In this document: one piece after another, positions 15,826-24,079 of the stretch | How the letters are laid out: each line of letters starts with the position of its first letter | Position numbering within the stretch: the stretch's first letter is position 1 | Source: Candidatus Methanophagales archaeon | GTDB lineage: Archaea; Halobacteriota; Syntropharchaeia; Alkanophagales; Methanospirareceae | Assembly: GCA_030602585.1 (NCBI GenBank) | Contig: JAUVZJ010000002.1 | Coordinates: forward strand, 67,262-100,853 | Reading direction: 5' to 3' | DNA length: 33,592 nucleotides | The notes under the pieces: generated by a model | Databases searched by the model: none | What the model saw: the letters and a program-made list of their open reading frames with translations, nothing else | What the model was told of the DNA's origin: nothing | Position numbers and translations under genes: made by a program

Positions 15826-16518
15826 ATGAGTGAAGATAAAAAGAGAAAGAAGAAAAAGGAAAAAGCAGCAGAATCCGCAGCTTCTCTGATAAAAGACGGT
15901 ATGGTAGTGGGTCTCGGCACGGGGTCTACGGCAGAATTTGCGATAAGAAGGATAGGCAACAGGATAAAAGATGAGGCGCTCGATGTTTTGGGCGTTCCTA
16001 CTTCGCTTAGAACCGAAACGATAGCAATAGAATGCGGGATTCACGTTACCACACTTTCTGAACATCCTTCTCTGGATATATGCATAGATGGAGCAGAACA
16101 AGTGGATTCTCAACTAAATTTGATAAAAGGCGGATGGGGCTCGCATACGAGGGAGAAAATAGTGTCTTACGCAACAAAAAAACTTGTTATCTGTGTTGAA
16201 GAGGAGAAAATAGTGGAGTTGCTAAATAAGGCTGTTCCTTTAGAAGTTTTACCTTACGCCGTGAAAGTAGTGGAGAGCCAGGTGAAAGAGCTTGGAGGTA
16301 TGCCTGTTTTGAGGAATGAAGGAAATAAAGGGGGATATTTTATAACGGAGAATGGGAATCTGGTGATAGATGCGGATTTTGGCGTTATAAGTAATCCGGA
16401 AGAAATGAGCGGTGTTCTTTCTTCGGTTGTCGGCTCTGTCGAGCATGGAATATTTACGAATGCTACTGAAGTGCATGTGGGAGATGAAAAAGGAGTTAAG
16501 GTATTAAAAAGAGAATAA
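15826..16518 (+). CDS. rpiA: Ribose-5-phosphate isomerase A
   Basis: The enzyme interconverts ribose 5-phosphate and ribulose 5-phosphate, feeding nucleotide synthesis and the ribulose monophosphate route. The start is ATG 15826 (MSEDKKRKKKKEKAAESAAS); frame upstream of this is not conserved. Phosphate-binding GLGTGSTAEF lies at about residues 30-39. The active-site block reads DGAEQVDSQLNLIKGGWGSH then TREK. The Asp, Lys and Glu equivalent to E. coli D81, K94 and E103 are present, but the position of D84 (DGAD) is Glu, and the usual GGGGA is GGWGS. The C-terminal GNLVIDADFG and VEHGIF motifs are standard. The 230-residue length fits. Basic Lys-rich residues 5-13 precede the fold. It is followed by mfnB after 24 nt, probably one transcript. 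Confidence 0.94.
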   Translation: MSEDKKRKKKKEKAAESAASLIKDGMVVGLGTGSTAEFAIRRIGNRIKDEALDVLGVPTSLRTETIAIECGIHVTTLSEHPSLDICIDGAEQVDSQLNLIKGGWGSHTREKIVSYATKKLVICVEEEKIVELLNKAVPLEVLPYAVKVVESQVKELGGMPVLRNEGNKGGYFITENGNLVIDADFGVISNPEEMSGVLSSVVGSVEHGIFTNATEVHVGDEKGVKVLKRE

Positions 16519-16542
16519 AAATAAAGAAGAGGCGTGATAAAA

Positions 16543-17259
16543 ATGAAATTGTTGGTGAGCCCGAAGGATATGGAGGAGGCGAAGGCGGTGATTCGCGGAA
16601 ATGCTGATATTGTAGATGTGAAGAATCCGAAAGAAGGTTCTCTTGGCGCTAATTTCCCCTGGATTATAAAGGCAATAAAGGAATTGGTGGAAAAAGAGAA
16701 AGGAGACGGTGTAAAAATAAGTGCTGCGATAGGAAATTTCGATTATAAGCCGGGGACTGCTTCTTTAGCCGCGTTAGGTGCTGCATCTGCCGGTGCAGAA
16801 TATATAAAAGTCGGATTGTTCAAAATAAAAACGAGGCAGGAGGCGATAGATTTGCTTACCGGGGTTGTTAAAGCGGTGAAAGACTTCGCACCAACCAAGA
16901 AAGTCGTTTCTGCTTTCTATTCTGACTACAAACGAATAAATTCGATTTCGCCTTTTGAAATTGCGGAAATTGGGAAAGAGGTGGATATAGACGTGGCGAT
17001 GGTGGACACGGGTATAAAAGACGGTAGGACAACATTAGAGTTTCTGAGTGAAGAAGAGCTTAAGACGTTTGTTTCGGAATCGAAAGCGCTGGGACTGGAG
17101 ACTGCTATTGCGGGCTCGCTTAAATTTGATGATATTCCTGCGATAAAAGCGATAAAAGCCGATATAATTGGTGTTAGGGGTATGGTATGCGGTGGTAACA
17201 GAGAAGACCGTGTAAGGGAGGAGTTGGTGAGCGAGTTGAAAAGGATGGTTGCGGAGTGA
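16543..17259 (+). CDS. mfnB: (5-formylfuran-3-yl)methyl phosphate synthase
   Basis: MfnB condenses two molecules of glyceraldehyde 3-phosphate to the furan precursor of methanofuran, the first C1 carrier of methanogenesis and its reversal. The 238-residue TIM-barrel protein keeps DVKNPKEGSLGANFPW, with D25 and Schiff-base lysine K27, and the second lysine in VDTGIKDGRT (K159). I chose ATG 16543 because GAGGCGTGA lies 5 nt upstream; GTG 16534 would add three residues. Late motifs LETAIAGSLK and IGVRGMVCGG are typical phosphate-binding loops of this family (formerly DUF556). It follows rpiA in the same direction. It is the main sign of C1 metabolism in this organism. Confidence 0.95.
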   Translation: MKLLVSPKDMEEAKAVIRGNADIVDVKNPKEGSLGANFPWIIKAIKELVEKEKGDGVKISAAIGNFDYKPGTASLAALGAASAGAEYIKVGLFKIKTRQEAIDLLTGVVKAVKDFAPTKKVVSAFYSDYKRINSISPFEIAEIGKEVDIDVAMVDTGIKDGRTTLEFLSEEELKTFVSESKALGLETAIAGSLKFDDIPAIKAIKADIIGVRGMVCGGNREDRVREELVSELKRMVAE

Positions 17260-17348
17260 AAGTATCTGCTCAAAATTCGTTGAATTTTGAACGGACAGTG
17301 AAAAATGAAAAATGTAAAGTGCAAAAGTCAAAATAAACCTTTCTGTAT

Positions 17349-17386
17349 TGTTTACCGCCGAGATCACTGAGAGCGCTGAGATGAGA
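17349..17386 (+). repeat. ACCGCCGAG-type repeat copy
   Basis: TGTTTACCGCCGAGATCACT followed by GAGAGCGCTGAGATGAGA is a near copy of 13312-13349. On the minus strand it supplies the last codons of the broken small gene at 17364-17585. Confidence 0.7.
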
Positions 17387-17585
17387 TAATTAAAATCTTT
17401 TTACCCTTTATTTTTCCATAAACGGTCTCATTAACCGGGATTTGCACCTCTTCTCCCGATATCAGCAGCTTTGCATCCACTTCTTACACTAATTCCACCT
17501 CTAAATCACCTCCTTCAACCTCTACCCGCTCACCCTCCGATAACTTCTCAAAATCCTCCATTGATTTTAATCTCACTTTTTTCAT
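17364..17585 (-). pseudogene. Small gene after DUF3841, interrupted by an in-frame TAA
   Basis: From ATG 17585 the minus strand encodes MKKVRLKSMEDFEKLSEGER and continues to EVELV. It then meets TAA (17486-17484) and continues in the same frame with EVDAKLLISGEEVQIPV and ETVYGKIKGKKILII up to TGA at 17366-17364. Both halves have coherent, beta-rich coding character and belong to a single protein of about 73 residues. Another nonsense codon is not needed if the TAA was once a sense codon such as TAT or TAC. It begins 6 nt after the DUF3841 stop, so the two formed an operon. The family is unknown; a small partner or antitoxin-like role is only a guess from position. The last residues come from the repeat at 17349-17386. 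Confidence 0.55.
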
Positions 17586-17591
17586 CACTTA

Positions 17592-18182
17592 CTATCTCGC
17601 CTTAAAATAAGTTACGGTTACTACTTCGTCCATATAAATATTTTCGATGCATGCCTGTATTGTCCCTCCGCCCATCCATTCCGAATGATTTTTCAAAAGT
17701 TCAAGGTCGAAGATTCGTTCCCAACTCATCATGATTTCTTCCTTAAATGGTGAGGGTGGAGGCCAATTTTCCAAATCTATCTTTATTCCCGCACTTTCGC
17801 AGCGGCTGTCCCAATTCTCACTCTCCGCTTCTGACAAAGACAAATACCAGCAATTAAGGACTGCGTGCCAGGCTTCAAAGTCTGACAATAATACTCTGTC
17901 AGAGCTAACGAGAAATTCAACTCGCACTCCTGATGTACCACGAGGTAAGTGTCCACTCCGTCGCAAATCAGGTTTTGGATGATACCATGCCCATATAGGA
18001 TATTTGTTACGTGGATAATTTTTCACTCGCTGTTCGAGCTGTCCAACCATCCAATCGTATGCGGGTCTAAACCAATTGTCAATCTCTTTATCCGCATCAA
18101 TATGAAGTTCGTTACACTCAAGCACTCCCGATTTCTCTGCACGTGTCCAGGTTTCTTTTGTTTGTATTGTCCACAGCCGCAT
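17592..18182 (-). CDS. DUF3841 protein
   Basis: The 196-residue protein begins MRLWTIQTKETWTRAEKSGV and contains YDWMVGQLEQRV, YPIWAWYHP and KPDLRRSGH, the conserved stretches of DUF3841. Its function is unknown; it is rich in Trp and Tyr. The start is set by the canonical MRLWTIQT N-terminus. A TATA-like box (ATTTATACGC, minus strand, near 18326) is far upstream, with a possible small frame at ATG 18283 (start MFGTKEKLEVISTIRS) preceded by AGGGGC. That frame overlaps the DUF3841 start in another phase for 160 nt, so it is either a leader or the ruined end of another gene. The gene heads a pair with the broken small gene below it, at the edge of the defence island. Confidence 0.85.
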   Translation of the reverse strand: MRLWTIQTKETWTRAEKSGVLECNELHIDADKEIDNWFRPAYDWMVGQLEQRVKNYPRNKYPIWAWYHPKPDLRRSGHLPRGTSGVRVEFLVSSDRVLLSDFEAWHAVLNCWYLSLSEAESENWDSRCESAGIKIDLENWPPPSPFKEEIMMSWERIFDLELLKNHSEWMGGGTIQACIENIYMDEVVTVTYFKAR

Positions 18183-18356
18183 CTTTTCAACTCAAAAGAA
18201 TCGAGTTCCTTTTGTTTGTTCAGCAAATTTCTAAGGCTTCTTATTGTGGATATAACTTCCAGTTTTTCTTTTGTTCCAAACATGTGCCCCTAGCAATCGG
18301 TAACCTCTTATTGCTCGCATGCGTATAAATGTCTTATTTGCTAGCTTTCATCCAAA

Positions 18357-19901
18357 TTATCCATCTTTTACACTTTCTAAAATCACCTCAAATATATCCT
18401 TTATTTCCGGTGGTAATTCCTTCAATCCATCGGCTTTCTTAGGCCCGTCTCTTTTCTTATTATAATCTCGTGGAGATTTAGCACAATCAAAATCGGGAAT
18501 GAAATATTTCTCAATGCAGTCTTCTTTCAGACAATAAACAGGATGGCTGTCATTCCCGAAGGTGTTCTTCATATCTTCGATCGTCTTACAAAATTTGAAT
18601 TTGGAAGCATTTATGGTAAGGGTGTTGTATTTATCACAGACATTTCCTGCGGTATCTCGTTTATCTCCATCAAGAATGACTGCACACATGTATGGTGTCT
18701 TGGGGATGGTATATAACAAGTGCTTCCAATTATCCCCATTCAAATGGTAAATCCCAACCTTGTTCATGATTTCAAACCAATTCTCATGCCACTTTTCCTT
18801 CAAATGCTTTTCTAAGAGGATTTGTAAAATATATGCATCACTTGTTCCTTCAACATAAAGGTGGATGTCTTTAAGGCTTGTTGTATGCGGCAAATAACCT
18901 GCGAACGTGTTCGGGTCTCCTTGATTTTGCTTCAGGTCAATTTTGATAAACTTCTCTTCTATTGGAGTGTAGAAATACACTGAGACCCTATCTTTTTTGT
19001 CTTTCCACAAAATGGGATTGACGAAGGTTGGATCCTGCGTTGCGATAAATATTTGTCTCTCTTTGGATTCATTGAGCAAGAAGTTTAAGAATTCTTGCTT
19101 TACAAAAGGATTCAACCCAAGCTCAGGCTCATCTATTAAGACTATTTTTTCATCACTAAACAAAATATCCACTGCTAAGCAGGCTAATGATCTGACACCC
19201 GAACCTTGCTCTGACAGCGGCGTTTCAAAGTCCTCACCATCTACTTTTCTAATTAATTTCTCATATTTTTCATCATCGATTTTCGCATCAACAATTCTAT
19301 TGAGAAAATCTATCCATTTACGTTTCTGAGAACCTTTCAATTCCTTGTTTTGTATGTATTCTTCAAAATCTTTTTCTTTATAATTTTGAAGACGTTGCTC
19401 CGGGCAATAAAGTACATTTCTCTTAATTTCCTCTATGACATCGCTATGGATGAAAATTGAGAAATGCTTTGCGTTTAAGCCATAAGCGTCACGGGGCTTT
19501 TCCATGACTATGTGGTTACTAATTTGTCCACATGATGCGTTTTTCAATTTTTCTTTTTGCTTTTCCAAAACTCTTGGAACAAGTTGGTTTATTTGTTCTT
19601 CATCAAGAGATAATTCCACCATCATTTGCGTTTCTCGATCCTTCAAATAAAAGTCGTTGTATCCAAGAGTGAGAGAGAGACACATAATATCGGAATCACT
19701 CTCTCTGAAATCTTCACATTCTGGGCAAAAGTATTCATAGCCACCTAACTCCAGCTTCCCGAGCGACTGAATAAACTCTAATAGGTTTGTCTTTCCACAA
19801 TTGTTTGGACCTATGACGATGTTTAAATCTCTTAAATCTTTCAACTCCGCATGTTTGACGTTTCTGTAGTTCTTTATCTCGATTTCCCTAAAAATTATCA
19901 T
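18357..19901 (-). CDS. OLD-family ATPase with TOPRIM nuclease domain
   Basis: The 514-residue protein has an ABC/SMC-type ATPase half: Walker A GPNNCGKT (31-38), signature-like LSEQGSGVRSL (229-239) and Walker B IVLIDEPELGL (253-263), with an ATQD switch (287-290). The C-terminal half is a TOPRIM domain with the acidic residue in YVEGTSDAYIL (E351) and the DxD pair in ILDGDKRD (D411, D413). OLD proteins are ATP-controlled DNA nucleases used in phage defence, alone or with a helicase (Gabija). No helicase is present here, so it is a class 1-like OLD or partners with the upstream fragment. Its ATG overlaps the upstream stop (ATGA). An unusual CPEC motif sits at residues 59-62 in the first insertion. 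Confidence 0.88.
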   Translation of the reverse strand: MIIFREIEIKNYRNVKHAELKDLRDLNIVIGPNNCGKTNLLEFIQSLGKLELGGYEYFCPECEDFRESDSDIMCLSLTLGYNDFYLKDRETQMMVELSLDEEQINQLVPRVLEKQKEKLKNASCGQISNHIVMEKPRDAYGLNAKHFSIFIHSDVIEEIKRNVLYCPEQRLQNYKEKDFEEYIQNKELKGSQKRKWIDFLNRIVDAKIDDEKYEKLIRKVDGEDFETPLSEQGSGVRSLACLAVDILFSDEKIVLIDEPELGLNPFVKQEFLNFLLNESKERQIFIATQDPTFVNPILWKDKKDRVSVYFYTPIEEKFIKIDLKQNQGDPNTFAGYLPHTTSLKDIHLYVEGTSDAYILQILLEKHLKEKWHENWFEIMNKVGIYHLNGDNWKHLLYTIPKTPYMCAVILDGDKRDTAGNVCDKYNTLTINASKFKFCKTIEDMKNTFGNDSHPVYCLKEDCIEKYFIPDFDCAKSPRDYNKKRDGPKKADGLKELPPEIKDIFEVILESVKDG

Positions 19902-20623
19902 TCTTCACAATCCCCTCCTTTCGCCAATCCGTAATGCTCTATCAACCCTTCCAGCTTGCTCGGCGAGTATGCGCAAACCTGCGAAAACACGCGCTTCCAA
20001 TCCCGGAAAAGCATCTCCGTTCTCGACGACTTCGACTTCTCCAGCGCTTCATATAAAACGGAAATGACCTTCTCACTCGTTTCGCTCTCAGGACCGAAAT
20101 CAGCCAATAAAAAATCCGCATCTATCGCTTTTCTTCTCAGCGATATAATGGCTTCCAATAACCTATAAACCGATTCTTCGCATAGTTCCGTCGGTTCATT
20201 CGCCATCCATTGATTCCTCCTGAACTTGACGAACGAGATTTTATAGCCATCTAAAATCACACCGAAAAACTTACCAAAATTTTCTGCCTTGCCATCCGAT
20301 TCCTCTTTTATATACGCCTCGATTTGCTCCTTCGCTTTGACAAACTCGCTTCCCGTATCCAATTTCTTCGGTGCTTTGTATTCTATGATAACCGTTCCGT
20401 AGAGCGCATCCTCTCTTCTACCTGAAATCTTTGTTCTGTGCTCGTAAGCCACCTCCGGCTCTTCTCCTTTTTCAAAAAACTTCGCAATTAACTCTTGTAT
20501 CAGACCTTCAACCTTAATCTTCAGTTCTTCTTCGTTACGTGCCTTCTTCGCATACTCTTTTATCCTTTTACCAATTCTTTTCGCATCTAATCCTAAATCT
20601 AATCTTTTGTCAGGTTTTTCCAT
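19898..20623 (-). CDS. N-terminal nuclease-like stub of a type IIG-like restriction enzyme
   Basis: The 241-residue protein matches the N-terminal region usually seen in giant Eco57I/type IIG-like restriction-methylation enzymes: YEHRTKISGRREDALYGTVI, IEYKAPKKL, FFGVILDGYKISFVKF and ADFGPESETSEKVISVLYEA. The acidic residue before IEYK and the ExK pair are consistent with a PD-(D/E)XK nuclease. In full enzymes a methyltransferase region follows after YG.... Here the protein stops at YGLAKGGDCEE and the OLD-like gene starts in the overlapping ATGA. It is either a truncated gene reused with a new partner or a genuine short two-gene system. GAAGGTAAGAG lies just upstream of the ATG. Assignment of the parent family is from remembered motif order. 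Confidence 0.7.
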   Translation of the reverse strand: MEKPDKRLDLGLDAKRIGKRIKEYAKKARNEEELKIKVEGLIQELIAKFFEKGEEPEVAYEHRTKISGRREDALYGTVIIEYKAPKKLDTGSEFVKAKEQIEAYIKEESDGKAENFGKFFGVILDGYKISFVKFRRNQWMANEPTELCEESVYRLLEAIISLRRKAIDADFLLADFGPESETSEKVISVLYEALEKSKSSRTEMLFRDWKRVFSQVCAYSPSKLEGLIEHYGLAKGGDCEE

Positions 20624-20652
20624 CTCTTACCTTCTAATATTTATTCACAAAC

Positions 20653-20671
20653 CTTTTCTTAAAAAGAAAAG
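20653..20671 (-). terminator. AT-rich inverted repeat after the HsdS remnant
   Basis: CTTTTCTT-AAA-AAGAAAAG has 8-bp perfect arms and sits in the 62-nt gap between the HsdS remnant and the nuclease stub. Similar AT-rich stretches occur at 15780-15800 and 32384-32400, so it may be a dispersed element rather than a true terminator. Confidence 0.35.
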
Positions 20672-20685
20672 CTTTACCAAAAGAA

Positions 20686-20757
20686 TTATTTTTCGCACAG
20701 CTCTTCCAACCTCACCTTCTTCCACCCCTCCTTTAATGCAATGCTTTCTTCACTCAT
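20686..20757 (-). pseudogene. hsdS: HsdS specificity subunit reduced to its first 23 codons
   Basis: ATG 20757 overlaps the YhcG stop (ATGA) and encodes [20 protein letters not shown] then CEK and TAA. The pattern EGWKKVRLEELCE is the standard opening of type I specificity subunits (LPEGW..V.LGE.C). The target-recognition domains are gone; the next gene starts 62 nt on and is unrelated. Short length limits certainty, but position directly after HsdM and YhcG is where HsdS is expected. Confidence 0.65.
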
Positions 20758-21776
20758 ATCTCAACACCCTCCAGTCTTTTCGCTATCTCTTCACCAGAAG
20801 GCAGGTATTTTCGCAATTCCTCTGGTAAGGTAGTTGTGATTTTATAGGTAGAGACCCCGATGGGCTGGGTGGTATCCTTGAGAGCATACTCAACGATAAT
20901 CCGGTTTTTCTCTTTGCAGAGGATAATCCCGATAGATGGATTCTCCTCCGCCAGTCTTACCGTATCATTTAATACCGAAAGATAAAACTGCATTTTGCCC
21001 GCATACTCCGGCTTGAACTCGCCTACTTTCAATTCAATCGCAACCAGACATCTTAATCTCCTGTGATACAGAATGAGGTCAACGAAAAATTCCTCACCGC
21101 CTACTTCAAGCCGGTATTGATTCCCGATAAATGTAAAATATCCGCCCATCTCTATTAGAAATCGCCGTATATTGTTTATCAAGGCAAGTTCAAGTTCTCT
21201 TTCGGAATGCTCTTCGCGCAATTCCAGAAAATCAAATGTATATTCATCCTTAACCGCTAATTTTGCCGGTGGTCGGTATTTTTCAGGTAAACTCTGGTCA
21301 AAATTGGTTTGGTTCAGCAGGAATCTCTCATAAGCTCGGCTCTCTACCTGATGTATAAGCACATTTTTTGTCCAGCCGAACTTTTTAGTCATTCTGATAT
21401 AAAATTCTCGCTCCAGATCGTCCTTGCACTTACTCATAATTAATACATTTTTTGTCCAGCTAATTTCTGCAACCAATGGTTGCAGTTTTTTACTATCCTT
21501 ATAGGTAAGGTAAAAATTTCTCATATTCCATAGATTCCGTTCTGAAAAGCCCTTAATACCCGGAAATTCCATTTGAAGATCTTTGGCGAGTTGTTCAACA
21601 ACAGATTTCCCCCAACCTTCCTTCTCCTGCCGCTCTACAATCATTTTCCCGATATCCCAATAGAGCGTTATCAATTCTTTATTTACCGCTCTAAGCGCTT
21701 CATACTGAGCCGAAAGGATTCTTTCCTTTATGTCCTTCAAGAAAGATTGATAGTTATCTGGTGCTATCTCACTCAT
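20754..21776 (-). CDS. YhcG/DUF1016 PD-(D/E)XK nuclease
   Basis: The 340-residue protein has the DUF1016 N-terminal domain ([20 protein letters not shown] then [12 protein letters not shown]) and a C-terminal PD-(D/E)XK nuclease: D233 ([11 protein letters not shown]) and E248-x-K250 ([10 protein letters not shown]). This family is common inside type I restriction loci. It overlaps the HsdM gene by 8 nt and the HsdS remnant by 4 nt. A short motif (SWTKNVLI / GWTKNVLI) appears twice at residues 106-113 and 134-141, a small internal duplication. Its role in such loci is unproven; an accessory nuclease in defence is likely. No HsdR motor subunit is visible in the window. Confidence 0.92.
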   Translation of the reverse strand: MSEIAPDNYQSFLKDIKERILSAQYEALRAVNKELITLYWDIGKMIVERQEKEGWGKSVVEQLAKDLQMEFPGIKGFSERNLWNMRNFYLTYKDSKKLQPLVAEISWTKNVLIMSKCKDDLEREFYIRMTKKFGWTKNVLIHQVESRAYERFLLNQTNFDQSLPEKYRPPAKLAVKDEYTFDFLELREEHSERELELALINNIRRFLIEMGGYFTFIGNQYRLEVGGEEFFVDLILYHRRLRCLVAIELKVGEFKPEYAGKMQFYLSVLNDTVRLAEENPSIGIILCKEKNRIIVEYALKDTTQPIGVSTYKITTTLPEELRKYLPSGEEIAKRLEGVEI

Positions 21777-23322
21777 CCGGTCTCTCCTCCAGTATCTTTA
21801 CCACGTTCTCGGCTATATTCCCTTCCAGCTCGTGCGCTTCGGCATTCAGCCGTTCCAGTTCTTCGTTTAGTTCATGCAATCTCTCGTTGAAATCAAAATC
21901 CTCTTCTTCCTTTTCCGCAACACCCACATACCTGCCGGGGTTCAACGAATATCCCTGGTCTATGATTTCTTCTATGGTCGCCACATTGCAAAGTCCGGGA
22001 ATATCACGATATTCATCCTCTGGAAAATATTGTTCCATAAGTTTCTGGCTTCCTTTATCCGTTTCTACGCGCTCTTCACGGTAAAGCCTCACGATATTTG
22101 AAATGAACTCAATCTGCTCAGGTGTAAATTCCCTGTGCGCACGGTCTATCTGCCGGTAAATACTGCGGGCGTCTATAAACAAAACTTTGTCCTTGCGGTT
22201 TGTATGCTTCTTTCCTTTATCAAAAAACCAGAGCGTGCAGGGCAACGTCACGGTATAAAAGAAATTCGGACCTATGGCAATCACCACACTCACCGCTCTA
22301 TCTTCTACCAGTTTCTTTCTGACTTCCAGTTCTGACTGCCGGGCATCGCTGGCTGAGTTCGCCATCACAAAACCCGCTCTGCCATTTTCATTCAATGCGC
22401 GCCAGAAAACCTGTATCCAGAGGTAATTGGCATTGTCCACTTTTGGAACGCCATAACCAAACCGCTTATCCGCTCTGGCTTTCTCCTTATCAACACCATT
22501 AACATTGAAAGGCGGATTTGCCATCACGAAGTCGAACTTACCGATACTGTTGTGAAAATCCTCATAGTAAGTGTTGCCCTGCCGAATATCGCCTGATAGA
22601 CCATGAACAGCGAGGTTCATCTTGCAAAGTCGCACTGTCTCCGCTGTCTTTTCCTGCCCGTAAATAGAGATTTCCGCACTGGGATTCTTTTTGTGTCTTT
22701 CTACAAATTTCGCACTCTGCACGAACATACCGCCAGAACCACAGGCAGGGTCATGGATTCTGCCGTGATACGGTTCAATCACTTCCACGATAAGTTTTAC
22801 CAGCGAGGTCGGAGTAAAGAACTCACCGCCTCTTTGCCCTTCTGCCATGGCGAACTTCCCCAGGAAATATTCGTAGATTCCCCCAAAGACGTCTCCTTCA
22901 AGTGTCATGGGAATACCGGAGAAAATTTTGAGCAGTGCGACAAGAACGTCATTTTCCAGCCGGTTATAAGTTTTTGGGAGGACGTCTTTTAGGTCTTCAT
23001 TTTCTATTTCAATGGCTTTCATGGCATCGTTAATCGCTTTGCCTATGTTTTCTCCTTCCGGGAGATTCAAGAGATATGAAAAACGAGCATTCTCAGAAAG
23101 ATAGAGAATACCTTTCGCCTGATAATCGGCTTTTGTGATTCCACGACGGCTACTCATCCGTTGTTTTTCTATTTCCTTCTCCGCAAGTGTGAACTTATAG
23201 TCTGCGAAACGTAAGAAAATCAAACCCAGAACAGGGACGGAGTATTCAGAAGATTTAAGCCTCGAATTAGCCCTGAGTTGGTCCGCGGCATTCCATAACC
23301 TTTTTTCTATTTCGTTTATCAT
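21769..23322 (-). CDS. hsdM: Type I restriction-modification DNA methyltransferase subunit
   Basis: The 517-residue subunit transfers a methyl group from SAM to adenine N6 within a target chosen by HsdS. SAM-binding motif I is [10 protein letters not shown] (191-200) and the catalytic motif IV is NPPF (269-272). The N-terminal helical domain ([18 protein letters not shown] then [16 protein letters not shown]) and a C-terminal coiled coil ([20 protein letters not shown]) used for HsdS contact are both present. It looks intact. With HsdS cut to 23 codons and no HsdR here, it either uses a specificity subunit encoded elsewhere or is idle. Its start overlaps the RadC stop (ATGA), which couples the two. 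Confidence 0.93.
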   Translation of the reverse strand: MINEIEKRLWNAADQLRANSRLKSSEYSVPVLGLIFLRFADYKFTLAEKEIEKQRMSSRRGITKADYQAKGILYLSENARFSYLLNLPEGENIGKAINDAMKAIEIENEDLKDVLPKTYNRLENDVLVALLKIFSGIPMTLEGDVFGGIYEYFLGKFAMAEGQRGGEFFTPTSLVKLIVEVIEPYHGRIHDPACGSGGMFVQSAKFVERHKKNPSAEISIYGQEKTAETVRLCKMNLAVHGLSGDIRQGNTYYEDFHNSIGKFDFVMANPPFNVNGVDKEKARADKRFGYGVPKVDNANYLWIQVFWRALNENGRAGFVMANSASDARQSELEVRKKLVEDRAVSVVIAIGPNFFYTVTLPCTLWFFDKGKKHTNRKDKVLFIDARSIYRQIDRAHREFTPEQIEFISNIVRLYREERVETDKGSQKLMEQYFPEDEYRDIPGLCNVATIEEIIDQGYSLNPGRYVGVAEKEEEDFDFNERLHELNEELERLNAEAHELEGNIAENVVKILEERPDE

Positions 23323-24002
23323 ATAAATCCCTCTTCTTTTAAACTTGTAAACCCATTTTTACCTATTATAACATGGTCAAAGATGTCAATGCCCATAACC
23401 TTTCCGGTTTCGACCAATCTTTTTGTAATTGCAATATCTTCTTCGCTTGGTGTTATATCACCCGAAGGATGGTTATGCGCTAAAATTATCCCTGCTGAAA
23501 AAGTATTCACAGCAGGATGAAATATATCCCTTGGATGGACAATGTTCCTGTCCAAAGTGCCAATAGAAATTACTTCGTCATGTATTATCTTGTTCTTCAC
23601 ATCTAAATACAGCCCCCTGAAATGCTCTTTGTTTAAATTTCCCATGTCCTGGAGATAATTAAAGACATCATTTGGGTTTCTTATATAAACTTCTTTCGTC
23701 TCAGAGAAGAATCGTCTCCCAAGTTCAAAACTTGCGATTATTTGACAAGCATGCACTTCATTTAAACTCAAAAGTTCTTTTAATTTCTCAACGTTCGTTT
23801 CGTTGAGTATAGCTTCATTCCCGTAATCTTTCATTATTCTATCAGTAATCTCTAAAACACCTTCTTTTTTTGTCCCTCTCCCCAATATTATGGCTAATAA
23901 TTCTGAGTTTTTCAATGTGCTGGGACCGTATTTCTTGAGTTTTTCCCTCGGTCTTTCCTCAAGGGGCAATTCTGTGATTTTTGGTTTGTATTCGATGTTC
24001 AT
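23319..24002 (-). CDS. radC: RadC family JAB/MPN metalloprotein
   Basis: The 227-residue protein has an N-terminal helix-hairpin-helix region ([20 protein letters not shown]) and the C-terminal JAB1/MPN-like domain with zinc ligands H176, H178 and D189 in [15 protein letters not shown]. The name is historical; the family was linked to repair, but its activity is unsettled and it is often found on mobile and defence islands. It is the first gene of the leftward run RadC-HsdM-YhcG-HsdS remnant. A TATA-like box (CTTAAAAATAAAAGG, minus strand, near 24032) predicts transcription start within a few bases of the ATG at 24002. Length is standard. Confidence 0.93.
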   Translation of the reverse strand: MNIEYKPKITELPLEERPREKLKKYGPSTLKNSELLAIILGRGTKKEGVLEITDRIMKDYGNEAILNETNVEKLKELLSLNEVHACQIIASFELGRRFFSETKEVYIRNPNDVFNYLQDMGNLNKEHFRGLYLDVKNKIIHDEVISIGTLDRNIVHPRDIFHPAVNTFSAGIILAHNHPSGDITPSEEDIAITKRLVETGKVMGIDIFDHVIIGKNGFTSLKEEGFI

Positions 24003-24079
24003 TTTATCGCATCTACAAAGTTCCTTTTATTTTTAAGGAGTATCCATAACATTTAAAAATATCACAAAAGTTGTTAAAA

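Noticed and set aside
15756-15959. 68-residue N-terminal extension of RfcL with a hydrophobic stretch
   Set aside because: It is antisense to rpiA codons and absent from the RFC family; the RFC box begins soon after ATG 15755.
17260-17600. Gap after mfnB as a possible RNA gene
   Set aside because: Explained by a repeat copy and the broken small gene on the minus strand; no RNA-like fold beyond the repeat.
18023-18283. 86-residue minus-strand frame starting MFGTKEKLEVISTIRS
   Set aside because: It overlaps the conserved DUF3841 N-terminus in another phase for 160 nt; recorded only as a possible leader.
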